NCBI GenBank assembly: GCA_003456765.1
Contig: DMOT01000172.1
Location: 1 to 6,079 of the forward strand
Direction: 5' to 3'
Length of the DNA: 6,079 bases
DNA from: Bacillota bacterium
Lineage (GTDB): Bacteria > Bacillota > DTU025
Part shown: piece after piece, positions 1-5,910 of the stretch
Layout: every line of letters begins with the position of its first letter
Position numbering within the stretch: the first letter of the stretch is position 1
Position numbers and translations under genes: made by a program
Notes under the pieces: generated by a model
The model's database searches: none
Told to the model about the DNA's origin: nothing
The model's input: only the letters and a program-made list of their open reading frames with translations

Positions 1-230
1 TCGCCCTTTCTTAGCAGACCGTTGTCAACGAAGATGCATGTGAGATTGGCGCCTATGGCGCGGTGGACAAGCACCGCGGCGACGGATGAATCCACTCCGC
101 CTGATAGGCCGCAGACGGCTCGCTCCGAACCGACCTGCTGTGATATCGCAGAAACCGCCTGGTCTATGAATGAGCGGGGGTCACCGCCCCCATGAAGCCT
201 GCGTGGATTCTCATGATGTCTTTCCTTCAT
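1..230 (-). CDS. guaA: GMP synthase, ATP-pyrophosphatase subunit, N-terminal part (runs off left edge)
   Basis: The first 76 codons of a GMP synthase ATP-pyrophosphatase (PP-loop) domain are visible. This enzyme adenylates XMP and aminates it to GMP in the cytoplasm. The signature PP-loop SGGVDSS is at residues 43-49, followed by HRAIG (56-60) and VDNGLLRKG (68-76), all typical of GuaA. The ATG at 228-230 lies 5 bases after the hpt stop. A GAGGAG ribosome binding site sits inside the last hpt codons, 11 bases upstream. The usual glutamine amidotransferase domain of about 190 residues is absent: the protein begins with about 16 residues and then [10 protein letters not shown], which resembles my recollection of the N-terminus of archaeal stand-alone GuaAb subunits. 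The reading frame stays open a short way upstream, with an alternative in-frame ATG inside hpt, but hpt occupies that region. The family is certain; the stand-alone architecture is inferred from the start, and the rest of the gene lies outside the window. Confidence 0.88.
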   Translation of the reverse strand, partial: MKERHHENPRRLHGGGDPRSFIDQAVSAISQQVGSERAVCGLSGGVDSSVAAVLVHRAIGANLTCIFVDNGLLRKG

Positions 231-235
231 TGGTG

Positions 236-805
236 TCAATGCTCCTCGTTCCATACATAATCCTTGGGCACGCCCACGAAAGGCAGGTTTCGATACTTCT
301 CCCTGTAATCAAGGCCATATCCGACCACGAACTTGTCAGGTATGACAAACCCATTGTAGTCCGGAGTAACAGGCGCCTTTCTCCGGTCCGGCTTGTCAAG
401 CAGCGTGCAGATCTTGACGGAAGCAGGCTTCCGGTTCTTCAAGGCTGAAACCAGATAGTTGAGGGTCAGTCCTGTGTCGACAATGTCTTCCACTATGAGG
501 ACGTGCCGGCCTTCTATAGGAACATCAAGATCCTTTATTATCTTCACAACTCCCGAGGATACTGTTGATGCCCCATAGCTCGTCACTGCCATAGTATCGA
601 TGCTAAGCGGAATGGATATGCACCTCATCAGGTCCGACATAAACACGAGGGCCCCTTTGAGGATGCACACCAAGAGTAGGTCTCGTCCCTCGTACTCCCT
701 GGATATTATCCCGCCCATCTCTGCAACCTTGGCTTCTATCTGCTCTTTTGAAATTAGAACCTCCTGAATATCGTCGATAACATGCGTTGAGGGCTGCACT
801 GACAC
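236..805 (-). CDS. hpt: Hypoxanthine (guanine) phosphoribosyltransferase
   Basis: This 189-residue cytoplasmic purine-salvage enzyme joins hypoxanthine or guanine to PRPP, giving IMP or GMP and pyrophosphate. The length is normal for bacterial Hpt. The PRPP-binding signature VEDIVDTG spans residues 105-112; by family alignment D110 is the catalytic base and E106/D107 bind the ribose. The pyrophosphate loop is LKG at 49-51, LLDKP is at 135-139, and the purine-binding [13 protein letters not shown] runs from 157 to 169. The start is GTG, preceded by GGGAGGAA with 7 bases spacing; a second GTG two codons later is possible. The gene follows a 96-base leader with a strong hairpin and is followed after 5 bases by guaA, so salvage and XMP amination appear coupled. 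No truncation or missing catalytic residue is seen. In some Bacillota hpt is next to tilS and ftsH; that arrangement is not seen here. Confidence 0.96.
   Translation of the reverse strand: MSVQPSTHVIDDIQEVLISKEQIEAKVAEMGGIISREYEGRDLLLVCILKGALVFMSDLMRCISIPLSIDTMAVTSYGASTVSSGVVKIIKDLDVPIEGRHVLIVEDIVDTGLTLNYLVSALKNRKPASVKICTLLDKPDRRKAPVTPDYNGFVIPDKFVVGYGLDYREKYRNLPFVGVPKDYVWNEEH
242..247 (-). promoter_or_regulatory. Ribosome binding site of guaA inside hpt
   Basis: The minus strand reads GAGGAG here, encoding the Glu-Glu near the C-terminus of Hpt. It lies 11 bases before the guaA ATG at 230. It supports the start just after hpt, and hence the absence of an amidotransferase domain, and it implies translational coupling of the two GMP-forming enzymes. 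Confidence 0.6.
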
Positions 806-812
806 CGGCCGA

Positions 813-820
813 TTCCTCCC
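813..820 (-). promoter_or_regulatory. Ribosome binding site of hpt
   Basis: GGGAGGAA on the minus strand lies 7 bases before the GTG start at 805. It selects this non-ATG start. It also lies only 10 bases downstream of the base of the 831-865 stem-loop, so folding could influence access to it. Confidence 0.7.
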
Positions 821-830
821 ATCAAGTTTG

Positions 831-865
831 CAGGCCGGCCCAAAGACCTAATACGGACCGGCCTG
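831..865 (-). promoter_or_regulatory. Stem-loop in the hpt leader
   Basis: The arms at 831-841 and 855-865 form an 11-bp stem (CAGGCCGGUCC with GGGCCGGCCUG) around a 13-base loop. The only non-Watson-Crick pair is G-U in minus-strand RNA but would be C-A in plus-strand RNA, so the structure fits transcription in the gene direction. No T-run follows on either strand, so it is not a classical intrinsic terminator. It may be a processing site, an mRNA stabiliser, or part of an attenuator controlling hpt-guaA. The pairing is directly visible; the function is inference. Confidence 0.55.
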
Positions 866-901
866 GCACTGAACATATAAAAATGACCAAATCACCGTGG
901 G

Positions 902-1405
902 CTACCCGAGGGAGGCTATCCCCCTGGCTTCATGCACATAATCCTTTGGCACAGAGATCGTGATGACTGCTGTCTTGTTGAAGACCGCAGGTTTTTTGAC
1001 GTCCACAACTTTCGCGTCACATATCTCCTGTCCGGCCCTGTCAGTTGCCCGTACAGCGGCTCCGCGCTCCGGAAGGGGCAGATACTCGTATGCCAACGTC
1101 ACCCTGGCCTCATTCCCGGGCTCCGACAGGTCCTCGATGAAGATGGCTAGTCCTGGACAGACTGCGACGCATCGTCCACATCCCTTGCACTTCTCCTCGT
1201 CCAACACGGGAAGGTTCGTTATTGGGTCTCCAACAGAAATCGCGCCGAACGAGCAACCCGTTTCACAAGGATTGCAGGGGATCTCCTGAAGGCATTCGAT
1301 GACTGCCACTGGGCCCTTCTCAGCCCTCAAGCTGCTCGGGCATCCTTTCGACGCCGCGACGTCTTCCCACCTAACAATCCCGTCCTTCTCGACGTCCTTC
1401 AGCAA
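902..1405 (-). CDS. Ferredoxin-like protein with two [4Fe-4S] motifs
   Basis: A 167-residue cytoplasmic iron-sulfur protein, probably an electron carrier or a small subunit of an oxidoreductase. The second motif is canonical (C73-x2-C76-x2-C79-x3-C83-P, in KCKGCGRCVAVCPG). The first is unusual: C44-x2-C47-x3-C51 is present, but the expected first cysteine is Glu41, with an extra Cys38 nearby. The segment GPVAVIE before it and IPCNPCE resemble ferredoxin-like subunits encoded near FAD-linked amino-acid or hydroxyproline dehydrogenases in clostridia; that link is from memory and no dehydrogenase is encoded here. Residues 90-167 have no recognised motif and look beta-rich. The chosen TTG start at 1405 has GAGGAG at 1414-1419, 8 bases upstream. 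A GTG at 1414, overlapping the comB stop by four bases (GTGA) and adding three residues, is the alternative. The stop is followed by the hpt leader. Iron-sulfur binding is confident; substrate and partner are unknown. Confidence 0.87.
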   Translation of the reverse strand: MLKDVEKDGIVRWEDVAASKGCPSSLRAEKGPVAVIECLQEIPCNPCETGCSFGAISVGDPITNLPVLDEEKCKGCGRCVAVCPGLAIFIEDLSEPGNEARVTLAYEYLPLPERGAAVRATDRAGQEICDAKVVDVKKPAVFNKTAVITISVPKDYVHEARGIASLG

Positions 1406-1410
1406 ACCTC

Positions 1411-2151
1411 TCACTCCTCTTTCCCACCATGAGCCTTTCTTATGACCCTTCTGTCATAGACCTTCGGTACAACACTCAAAACCGATTGGCGTGAACAGTA
1501 CCTTACATCTTGCTCATAACCAATTCCTACCAAATAGGCGCCATGGTCACAGCGGAGCAGCTCATCTTCGATCGACTCTTTACGCTGCTGGTACAGAAGC
1601 GACGCCGCCCTGGCCGCATCTGACATCTCCGCACCCGTCTCCTCTGCGAGCCTTGTGGCCAGAAGCCCTGCGCACAGCGTATCTTCCATGCAGAACCTCC
1701 CGTCCTGCCCAGAGCAGACCAGGACAAAATCAGAGTCTTTGTAGGCTCTGCATGCCTCCATGACGGCATCAGCATTTAGGAAGCACGCCACAAAAATATC
1801 TCGTGCGACCCCATACTCCGTAATGGCATTGGTGCCATTGGTAGTTGCTATGATGATCTTCTTCCCGGCTACCCTCGGGCCATCATACTCCTGCGGAGAA
1901 TTGCCAAGATCAAACCCTTCAACAGGAACTCCCCGCCGTTCTCCTCCAAGCACATAGTCGGATCTCTTGTATCCGTTGGCAAGCGCTATGGCCTCCTCTA
2001 TGCTTTCTGCAGGAATAACCTCCTCACAGCCAGAAGCCAGTGCAGTTACAATTGTGCTCGTAGCTCTTAGGACATCGATTACTACAACTACCGATCGAGA
2101 TGCGTCTTTGGCCAAGATCTCTCCTGGGACCAGTGAAACATCTATTCGCAT
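1411..2151 (-). CDS. comB: 2-phosphosulfolactate phosphatase family protein (ComB)
   Basis: This 246-residue protein belongs to the ComB family, Mg-dependent phosphatases that convert 2-phosphosulfolactate to sulfolactate, the second step of methanogen coenzyme M synthesis. Family motifs seen are IDVLRAT (25-31), GGERRG (69-74), GNSPQEY (83-89), TTNGT (103-107) and CSGQDGRFCMEDTLCAG (146-162). The ATG at 2151 is preceded by AAGGAG with 7 bases spacing; an upstream in-frame start at 2208 would run 44 bases into the LCP gene and has no support. Homologues occur in many bacteria that do not make coenzyme M, where the true substrate is often unknown; sulfolactate is known as a spore component in Bacillus subtilis. 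ComA and ComC partners are not in this window. The gene sits 13 bases after the LCP stop, and its end abuts the ferredoxin gene. Family assignment is strong; the reaction in this organism is inferred. Confidence 0.92.
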   Translation of the reverse strand: MRIDVSLVPGEILAKDASRSVVVVIDVLRATSTIVTALASGCEEVIPAESIEEAIALANGYKRSDYVLGGERRGVPVEGFDLGNSPQEYDGPRVAGKKIIIATTNGTNAITEYGVARDIFVACFLNADAVMEACRAYKDSDFVLVCSGQDGRFCMEDTLCAGLLATRLAEETGAEMSDAARAASLLYQQRKESIEDELLRCDHGAYLVGIGYEQDVRYCSRQSVLSVVPKVYDRRVIRKAHGGKEE

Positions 2152-2158
2152 TGCGGTT

Positions 2159-2164
2159 CTCCTT
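2159..2164 (-). promoter_or_regulatory. Ribosome binding site of comB
   Basis: AAGGAG lies 7 bases before the ATG at 2151 and directly after the LCP stop codon. It decides the comB start in favour of the short form. Confidence 0.75.
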
Positions 2165-3064
2165 TCATTTCTGTGCAGAATCTTGAAGTGATCGAACGAG
2201 CGCCTCAATGCCTTCAGTGTCCGGATCCCAGTAAGCGCCCTTAAAGCGGCCCGGCAACGTTGCAGAGTCTATCATGCCAGACCGAAGCTTCCTTAGACGC
2301 CAGCCCACGGAAATCATCTCTCTGGTCGTAAGATCAGTATCACTATACTCGTCGACTATGCGCAGAATCTTTGGATAGGCAAAGATGGCCCGGAAGGTCG
2401 CAGCCTCCCTGATGAGCGCTTTCACGAACTCCTGCTGGCGCACGGTTCGAGATATGTCTCCCAAAGCATCCTGCCGGTACCTGACAAAACTGAGAGCCGT
2501 CTCCCCATCCATATGATAAACGCCGGGTTCCAGGTCAACGGAGTATGAACCTGCCCTGTCCACATATTTCATCCGCCTGTCGACCGTTATCTCCACGCCT
2601 CCCAGCACATCTACTAAGTCGACAAACCCTCCAAAGTCCACAGTGACATGTCTGTGAACAGGCAAACCCACAAGGTCTGAAACAAGCTGGCGAGCTAGGT
2701 CCACCCCTCCTTCTGCAAAAGAGGAGTTTATCCGGCGCCTGCTCCCGCTGGGGAATCTCACAAGCGTGTCCCGGGGAATAGAAATCAATGACACTTGACG
2801 TGAATTCTTGGCTACTGACAACAACAGGATAGTATCCATCCTGCCCGGCGCCGAAACGACATCACCCTCACGGGTGTAATTTAGATCTTCGCCCAAAATG
2901 AGCACATTGAAGAGCCCATCTTCCGCAGGCAGAGATGTGTAGTGGGAGAAGAGCACGCAGCATGCAACCACGGCTCCAATTATGACTATAGCCCAGATTC
3001 GGCCCGTATTGGAATGCTGGGTGTTGGCATCTTGCCTGGCCATACGCTCTCCAACTTCAGACAT
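2165..3064 (-). CDS. LytR-CpsA-Psr (LCP) family cell-wall polymer transferase
   Basis: A 299-residue membrane-anchored enzyme of the LCP family, which moves undecaprenyl-pyrophosphate-linked glycopolymers (teichoic acid, capsule or similar) onto peptidoglycan outside the membrane. A short cytoplasmic tail is followed by one hydrophobic segment at about 23-41, and the rest is extracellular. LCP motifs in order are GRMDT (74-78, with conserved R75 and D77), IPRDT (96-100), INSSFAEGG (112-120), FVRYRQDALGD (193-203), and R206 and R209 followed by Gln-Gln (210-211). These match the arginine and aspartate residues that bind the pyrophosphate and metal. No additional C-terminal LytR_C domain is present. 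The ATG at 3064 has AAGGAG 8 bases upstream. It lies 32 bases after tsaD and 13 before comB. The polymer substrate cannot be told from this sequence, and no teichoic acid or capsule genes are adjacent. Confidence 0.94.
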   Translation of the reverse strand: MSEVGERMARQDANTQHSNTGRIWAIVIIGAVVACCVLFSHYTSLPAEDGLFNVLILGEDLNYTREGDVVSAPGRMDTILLLSVAKNSRQVSLISIPRDTLVRFPSGSRRRINSSFAEGGVDLARQLVSDLVGLPVHRHVTVDFGGFVDLVDVLGGVEITVDRRMKYVDRAGSYSVDLEPGVYHMDGETALSFVRYRQDALGDISRTVRQQEFVKALIREAATFRAIFAYPKILRIVDEYSDTDLTTREMISVGWRLRKLRSGMIDSATLPGRFKGAYWDPDTEGIEALVRSLQDSAQK

Positions 3065-3072
3065 AATACCTA

Positions 3073-3078
3073 CTCCTT
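3073..3078 (-). promoter_or_regulatory. Ribosome binding site of the LCP gene
   Basis: AAGGAG is located 8 bases before the ATG at 3064, within the 32-base gap between tsaD and the LCP gene. The gap contains no visible terminator hairpin, so read-through from tsaD is likely. Confidence 0.75.
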
Positions 3079-3096
3079 AAATAACGAGAAACCCTG

Positions 3097-4179
3097 CTAA
3101 TCTATTTCTACAGGCACCCGGTGTATCCTGCTGCCTCTGGCCTGGCCGCTGCAGTGCTGAAGACTGGTCAACACGGCACCCGGTTCGGCGTTGGTTGACA
3201 AGGGAGACACCTCTCCGGCCCTATGCCTGAAATACCCTGCCGAGGCTATCATCGCCGCATTGTCAGTGCACAGGCTGAGCGGAGGATAGTGAACTTCGAG
3301 GGCGCTTTTCAAGGCTAGGGCCGTCAGGGCCCCTCTCAAGGCCTGGTTCGCCGCAACACCACCCGAAACCCCGATGGTCCTTGTTCCGACAGAAGCTGCG
3401 GCTCGATGAACTCTCGTAACAAGCTCATCTATGGCCGCCTTCTGGAACCCTGCAGCTACATCAGGGTAGCTTATCTTCTCGCCCCTTTGCCTTGCACTAT
3501 GGATGTAGTTTATGACCGCAGTCTTCAGTCCGCTGAAGCTGAAGTCTAGTGGGCTATCTTCCACCTCGGTGCGGGGAAACGATATGAGGTTCGCATTGCC
3601 TGACTTCGCAAGCTGCTCAAGTGCAGGACCGCCCGGATACGGAAGGCCCATGACCCTGGCAACCTTGTCGAAGGCCTCGCCCGCGGCATCGTCTCTTGTG
3701 CGTCCGAGCACTTCGTAGCACCCATGATCGCGCATGGCGATGAGCTCGGTATGGCCGCCTGACACTGTAAGGCATAACACAGGGGGATCCAGGTCAGGAT
3801 GGGCAAGGAAGTTGGCATATATGTGACCTTCTATGTGGTTTACGCATACTAGCGGCTTCCCCAGGGCATATGATATCCCCTTTGCCGCCGAAAGGCCAAC
3901 CAGCAAAGCGCCGACCAGGCCCGGACCGTAAGTCACTGCAACGGCGTCAACATCTTCAAGGGCGATCCCCGCCTGCCCAAGAGCCTCATCGATTACTGTA
4001 AGGATTGCCTCGACGTGCCGACGAGAAGCGATCTCAGGGACAACCCCGCCAAACTTGCGGTGCACCTCTATCTGGGACGCAACTACCGAAGAGAGCATTT
4101 CACGGCCCTGGCGCACGACAGCAGCTGCTGTCTCGTCACAACTGGTCTCGATGCCAAGGATAATTCCACGTTCATTCAT
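3097..4179 (-). CDS. tsaD: tRNA N6-adenosine threonylcarbamoyltransferase TsaD
   Basis: This catalytic subunit of t6A synthesis transfers the threonylcarbamoyl group from threonylcarbamoyl-AMP to A37 of ANN-decoding tRNAs, together with TsaB and TsaE. It has an ASKHA fold. Numbering from the ATG at 4179 (360 residues), GIETSCDETA is at 9-18, TYGPGLVGALLVG at 83-95, the metal-binding His pair H115/H119 in NHIEGH, SGGHTEL at 140-146, AAGEAFDKVAR at 165-175, SFSGLKTA at 214-221, VSGGVAAN at 271-278, and metal ligand D306 in CTDNAAMIA. The family usually starts just before the ETSCDE motif, favouring 4179, which overlaps the rimI stop by 8 bases. In-frame ATGs at 4191 and 4200 and a TTG at 4206 remain possible; the SD-like GAAGGGA at 4192-4198 is 12 bases from 4179. 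The protein is slightly longer than typical (about 335-345) because of a C-terminal tail from about residue 336 with basic residues. Confidence 0.97.
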   Translation of the reverse strand: MNERGIILGIETSCDETAAAVVRQGREMLSSVVASQIEVHRKFGGVVPEIASRRHVEAILTVIDEALGQAGIALEDVDAVAVTYGPGLVGALLVGLSAAKGISYALGKPLVCVNHIEGHIYANFLAHPDLDPPVLCLTVSGGHTELIAMRDHGCYEVLGRTRDDAAGEAFDKVARVMGLPYPGGPALEQLAKSGNANLISFPRTEVEDSPLDFSFSGLKTAVINYIHSARQRGEKISYPDVAAGFQKAAIDELVTRVHRAAASVGTRTIGVSGGVAANQALRGALTALALKSALEVHYPPLSLCTDNAAMIASAGYFRHRAGEVSPLSTNAEPGAVLTSLQHCSGQARGSRIHRVPVEID

Positions 4180-4672
4180 TCTCTGCTGCATTCCCTTCAT
4201 CCTCAATCATCGCGAGGCGCCCGGGCATGTCTTCAAGCCACATCACCAGAGCATCTTCATGATCGTCAATGTAATATCCGGGCCTGACCCCGGCTGCCAC
4301 GAAACCCAGGCTCCGATAAAGCTCCTGGGCAGGAAGGTTTGACAGCCTCGTCTCCAGAGTCATCCTCGTGGCCCCCAGGCAAACCGCGGTTTCCATCAAC
4401 GACTTCATGATCGCACGCGCAATCCCTTGTCTTCTGTATTCGGGATGGACTGCAACGTTGGTTACATGGGCTTCGTCAAGGATGAGCCACATCCCGCCAT
4501 ATCCCAACACAACCCCGTTCGGGTCTCTCACCACAACATACCTGGCTTGCTCATTCCTCAGCAGCTCGTCTACGAATGCGTGCCTGCTCCATGGAATTGA
4601 GAATGACAGGCGCTCGATCTGCAACACTTGGTCTATGTCATTTAGACTCATGGGCGAGGGAGGCAGTTCCAT
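4172..4672 (-). CDS. rimI: Ribosomal protein alanine N-acetyltransferase RimI (GNAT)
   Basis: A 166-residue GNAT-fold acetyltransferase that uses acetyl-CoA. In E. coli RimI acetylates the N-terminal alanine of ribosomal protein S18. The acetyl-CoA pyrophosphate-binding loop is RRQGIA at 80-85, preceded by VTNVAVHPEY (70-79). By alignment the catalytic pair is E107 (in TLETRLSN) and Y119 (in ELYRSLGF), matching E103 and Y115 of E. coli RimI. The ATG at 4672 has AAGGAG 10 bases upstream, inside tsaB, giving a 35-base overlap with tsaB; an ATG at 4651 would be a shorter alternative but lacks a ribosome binding site. Its position between tsaB and tsaD is common in Bacillota. The last 15-20 residues are an acidic tail overlapping the tsaD start. 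The target protein in this organism is assumed from homology. Confidence 0.93.
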   Translation of the reverse strand: MELPPSPMSLNDIDQVLQIERLSFSIPWSRHAFVDELLRNEQARYVVVRDPNGVVLGYGGMWLILDEAHVTNVAVHPEYRRQGIARAIMKSLMETAVCLGATRMTLETRLSNLPAQELYRSLGFVAAGVRPGYYIDDHEDALVMWLEDMPGRLAMIEDEGNAAENE

Positions 4673-5384
4673 CCGGCCGAATCTCCTTCCGGGAGAACTT
4701 GACCTCAGCCTCAGTGGGGCGAAGGTACATGGGCACTACATGGGCGGGATCTCCACCTTCTCCGCGCTCCAGCATCTCCATGCCCAACATCCCTACCTGC
4801 GCCGGACGGAGAATCCCCAGAGCCGCCGGGGGCACAACTCCGCGGTCAGGAAGGGCAGAAAGCAGAGCGTCAGAGTATGCAAGAGCACCGTCTCCCGTGA
4901 AAAGGACACGGCCCCCATCCAGGCCTGCCGCTCCAAGGATTTCAGAGATAGGACGCACAGAATACTCCGATATCCGCGTTGCCGCCCTGAGGCTCAAGGA
5001 AGGCTTGTAACACGCGGAGTAGCAACGCTCATGGCGTGCATCGATCATGGACCACACCTCTCGGAATCCAGGGCTGTGCCCGTATGCGAGGGCATCCAGT
5101 GCCGAAACACCCACTAAAGGAATCCCAAGAGCGTACGATATGCCCTTGGCCGCAGCCACACCTATACGAACTCCTGTGAATGAACCAGGCCCTATTCCGC
5201 ATGCTATGGCGTCAAGGTCGCCTGGAACGATATCAGCCCCTGAAAGCGTAGCATTGACCGACGACATGAGCCTCTCGGAGTGTGTCGCCTTGACGTTCAA
5301 GATGTGCTCACCTACAAGCACTCCACCGTCAATGAGGGCTACACCTCCAACCATGGTAGATGTATCTACAGCGAGGATCAACAC
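4638..5384 (-). CDS. tsaB: tRNA threonylcarbamoyladenosine biosynthesis protein TsaB
   Basis: A 248-residue inactive paralogue of TsaD that forms the TsaB-TsaD heterodimer needed for t6A37 formation and recruits TsaE. It shares the ASKHA fold. Motifs are ILAVDTST at 3-10, HSERLM at 35-40, GPGSFTGVRIG at 65-75, AAAKGISYALGIPLVGVSALDALA at 77-100, and MYLRP at 219-223 near the end. It lacks the metal-binding His pair of TsaD, as expected. The GTG at 5384 is chosen because GGAGGAG stands 8 bases upstream and the family begins directly with the ILAVDTS strand; an upstream in-frame start at 5450 would add 22 unrelated residues. The start overlaps the tsaE stop by 7 bases and the end overlaps rimI by 35 bases, indicating translational coupling. 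The length is near the family norm (about 230-240). Confidence 0.95.
   Translation of the reverse strand: MLILAVDTSTMVGGVALIDGGVLVGEHILNVKATHSERLMSSVNATLSGADIVPGDLDAIACGIGPGSFTGVRIGVAAAKGISYALGIPLVGVSALDALAYGHSPGFREVWSMIDARHERCYSACYKPSLSLRAATRISEYSVRPISEILGAAGLDGGRVLFTGDGALAYSDALLSALPDRGVVPPAALGILRPAQVGMLGMEMLERGEGGDPAHVVPMYLRPTEAEVKFSRKEIRPDGTASLAHESK
4683..4688 (-). promoter_or_regulatory. Ribosome binding site of rimI inside tsaB
   Basis: AAGGAG lies 10 bases before the rimI ATG at 4672, within tsaB coding sequence. It favours the longer rimI form over the ATG at 4651. Confidence 0.6.
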
Positions 5385-5857
5385 GTCCTCATCTCCTCCA
5401 ACAGTCGCCGGTATCTTTCCCCGTGCGGAATGAAAACAAGCTCTCGGCAAAGTTCCCCTGGCCCGTACATGATCTTAACAACAAGTCTATCATGCTCTCG
5501 CAACGGGGTGTACACCTCCGGCCATTCTATGATGGCAACACCGCCACCCCAGATGTACTCATCAAGGCCTGCATCTTCCACTTCATCACTGGAAGTGAGC
5601 CGGTACAGGTCAAGATGGTACACCTTAAGGCGCCCAGGGTATTCCTGTGCAAGCACAAAGGTGGGGCTAGATACCGATGCCGCATCTACGCCCAGGCCTC
5701 GCGCAATTCCCCGTGCAAGGCACGTCTTGCCTGCCCCCAAATCGCCTTCAAGGCATATGATGTCCCCCGGTTTCAGCACTCTGCCCAAACCGCAGCCCAG
5801 GTCAGCCGTTTGCTCCGCGGAGTGCGACACAAACCGCAAGTTGCCACCTACATCCAT
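5378..5857 (-). CDS. tsaE: tRNA threonylcarbamoyladenosine biosynthesis ATPase TsaE
   Basis: A 159-residue P-loop ATPase that binds the TsaB-TsaD dimer and is required for multiple rounds of t6A synthesis. The Walker A motif is GDLGAGKT at 38-45. Other family motifs are SPTF (64-67), VYHLDLYRL (79-87), the YIWGGGVAIIEWPE segment at 101-114 with conserved Trp112, and a C-terminal arginine-rich end. The family starts shortly before the ETA/EQTADLG helix (residues 15-21), so the ATG at 5857 fits. The best Shine-Dalgarno-like site, GAGGGA at 5871-5876, is 13 bases from this ATG but 7 bases from an in-frame TTG at 5863, which would add two residues. A GTG at 5878 and a TTG at 5914 are further in-frame candidates. 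The stop overlaps the tsaB start. Function is certain; the exact start is not. Confidence 0.94.
   Translation of the reverse strand: MDVGGNLRFVSHSAEQTADLGCGLGRVLKPGDIICLEGDLGAGKTCLARGIARGLGVDAASVSSPTFVLAQEYPGRLKVYHLDLYRLTSSDEVEDAGLDEYIWGGGVAIIEWPEVYTPLREHDRLVVKIMYGPGELCRELVFIPHGERYRRLLEEMRTC
5393..5399 (-). promoter_or_regulatory. Ribosome binding site of tsaB inside tsaE
   Basis: GGAGGAG, within the last codons of tsaE, is 8 bases before the GTG at 5384. It decides the tsaB start against the longer in-frame form beginning at 5450. Confidence 0.7.
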
Positions 5858-5870
5858 GTTCAACCCGAAT

Positions 5871-5876
5871 TCCCTC
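5871..5876 (-). promoter_or_regulatory. Possible ribosome binding site of tsaE
   Basis: GAGGGA lies 7 bases before an in-frame TTG (5863) and 13 before the ATG (5857). The spacing slightly favours TTG; the start codon type favours ATG. Confidence 0.4.
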
Positions 5877-5910
5877 ACAATACATTTGTCCCTTGTTCGA
5901 AAGCGCACAG

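Noticed and set aside
831..865. Intrinsic terminator after the ferredoxin gene
   Set aside because: The hairpin is strong but no T-run follows it in either direction; the AT-rich patch lies before the hairpin in the transcribed direction.
866..901. Promoter for hpt in the AT-rich patch
   Set aside because: TATATG could serve as a -10 element, but no acceptable -35 hexamer lies 16-19 bases upstream.
2152..2208. Longer form of ComB starting at 2208
   Set aside because: It would run 44 bases into the LCP gene and lacks a supporting ribosome binding site; the ATG at 2151 has AAGGAG at ideal spacing and the family N-terminus.
4368..5117. Long open frame on the plus strand (249 codons)
   Set aside because: It lies antisense to rimI and tsaB, whose protein motifs are unmistakable. 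The translation has no recognisable motif and a composition typical of an antisense shadow.
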